Assembly (NCBI GenBank): GCA_907163375.1
Contig: CAJQUW010000909.1
Location: 372,001 to 436,000, forward strand
Source of the DNA: Prostheceraeus crozeri
Taxonomy: Eukaryota > Platyhelminthes > Polycladida > Euryleptidae
DNA length: 64,000 bases
Direction of reading: 5' to 3'
Positions 63,038 to 64,000 of this stretch are shown one piece after another. The translations under genes and the position numbers were made by a program. Below the pieces are notes generated by a model. It searched no databases. It was not told where the DNA came from and worked only from the letters and a program-made list of their open reading frames with translations. How positions within the stretch are numbered: the stretch's first letter is position 1; each line of letters opens with the position of its first letter.

Positions 63038-64000
63038 GTGAGTATGAAAGACTGTCGACATATTATTTTCTGTTATACTAGTCAATAGTCAGTTTTCTAT
63101 ATTCTAGTGATTCATATGGTAGCCTCCGTTCTATTGTAATAAACAATGAATCATACAACAATCATCGATCACTTCAATAAGTGCATTTTCAATTTTTACA
63201 ATGAGTATTAGTGTCATGTAACTATTTTCGGCTCTTCAATGTCGAATTCAATTTTTTATTTTACAAATGGTCTTTGAAACAGTCTATTTTCATGAAGCGT
63301 TATATATCACATATTCATCTCCGCATGATTTTTTATCTTAAATTCCAGGCGTGCACTTCAGATTGTGTATCAATCTATCTGTATATGCTCGTATCACAAT
63401 TTCTTCACAATGTTATATCATTCTATATACTAAAATGAAATGCGTAGTTTCAATCATTTTGATTTTATTTTTCTCTTGATCCATGAATTGCTGAAATGAG
63501 GAGATGGTCTGGAACCTCCATCGAAACGACTCAATTAGATTAAGGATTCGAATAGCAGTTGATATTTAAATACAAAATTGAGTAGGCTTTGATTTGGTGA
63601 ATTCTTGTCTCAAAAATGTAAGGAAGCTTCAAAAGAAATTACATGAAAACAGCAGTTTAATACTCTGACTTCCAAATCAAGCATCAAATCGACCTCATGT
63701 TTGTGCCACGAAAGGCTCAGGGTATTACGGCCGTGAAAAGGCAAAACGACGTATTTTAAAATACGTCATTTTGCCTTAACATGGTCATATGGGTAATTCA
63801 GTATGTGCATTTTCGTCTGAGATTAGTCAGTTATTTTAAACAAGAAAATATTGCTTTTTTAGGATATAACAATTTGGAATTATAAGCTACACATCAATGG
63901 AGCTAACTATCTCATCGCGGTCCGATGAAATATCTTTTTCTAATGAAACTATAAAACATATTTCATGTAACGATTAAATGCGTTTCATCTGATTGGCATT
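63038..64000. other. HYDIN intron 23, left part
   Basis: Intron continuing past the window. One short inverted repeat AAAACGACGTATTTTAAAATACGTC lies at about 63743-63768 as a near-perfect hairpin. No exon recognised. Confidence 0.6.

Noticed and set aside
62558-63085. 175-codon Ser/Phe-rich gene antisense to HYDIN exon 23
   Set aside because: Mirror frame of a Lys/Glu-rich coiled-coil; such composition always gives a long antisense frame.
31-64000. CRISPR array, bacterial operon or phage content
   Set aside because: The sequence is intron-bearing animal DNA; no regularly spaced repeats or prokaryotic genes were seen.

Overview
The window is animal nuclear DNA, AT-rich and intron-heavy. Its main content is the 5' half of one gene on the + strand, the ciliary axoneme gene HYDIN (hydrocephalus-inducing protein). 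I recognise 23 coding exons, joined in consistent reading phase, running from a start codon at 3358 to a donor site at 63038. They encode about 2,530 residues and match vertebrate HYDIN from its N terminus to just past the adenylate-kinase-like P-loop region; the gene continues beyond the right edge. HYDIN belongs to the central-pair apparatus of motile cilia, so the organism is a metazoan with motile cilia. An intronless MS4A/CD20-like four-pass membrane protein gene sits antisense in intron 7. Together with the repeat types this is compatible with an invertebrate deuterostome (tunicate, hemichordate or echinoderm grade), but I cannot fix the species.

Layout: 1-3347 is 5' flank with old repeats and a possible RFX X-box plus CCAAT box near 3009-3026. 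3348-33994 holds HYDIN exons 1-12. Their introns carry Penelope-like retroelements (3.6-5.95 kb), a hAT-like element (6.76-7.83 kb), a repeat unit with a hammerhead ribozyme on the minus strand (13.15 kb), three copies of one ~530 bp MITE, LINE fragments, the MS4A-like gene, a 1.4 kb hAT-like element full of AATCCCGGGATT motifs and a decayed Tc1 transposase. 33995-46677 holds exons 13-15 and the densest transposon cluster. This includes a SINE holding a MITE and joined to a LINE, a Penelope-like element with 467-bp inverted arms, and a 310-bp insertion with a 14-bp target-site duplication that carries a tRNA-like head and a canonical hammerhead ribozyme. 46678-63037 holds exons 16-23, with a probable extra linker exon at 56978-57061, a nearly complete tRNA-derived SINE and a 1.3 kb fold-back element.

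The most notable signals are two unrelated, apparently intact type I hammerhead ribozyme folds (13153-13199 minus; 44680-44719 plus). The second lies in a short retroposed unit where a Pol III-type tRNA-like domain and the ribozyme are enclosed by a 12-bp outer stem. All ribozyme, splice-site and element-boundary statements come from reading the sequence; no folding program or database search was run.
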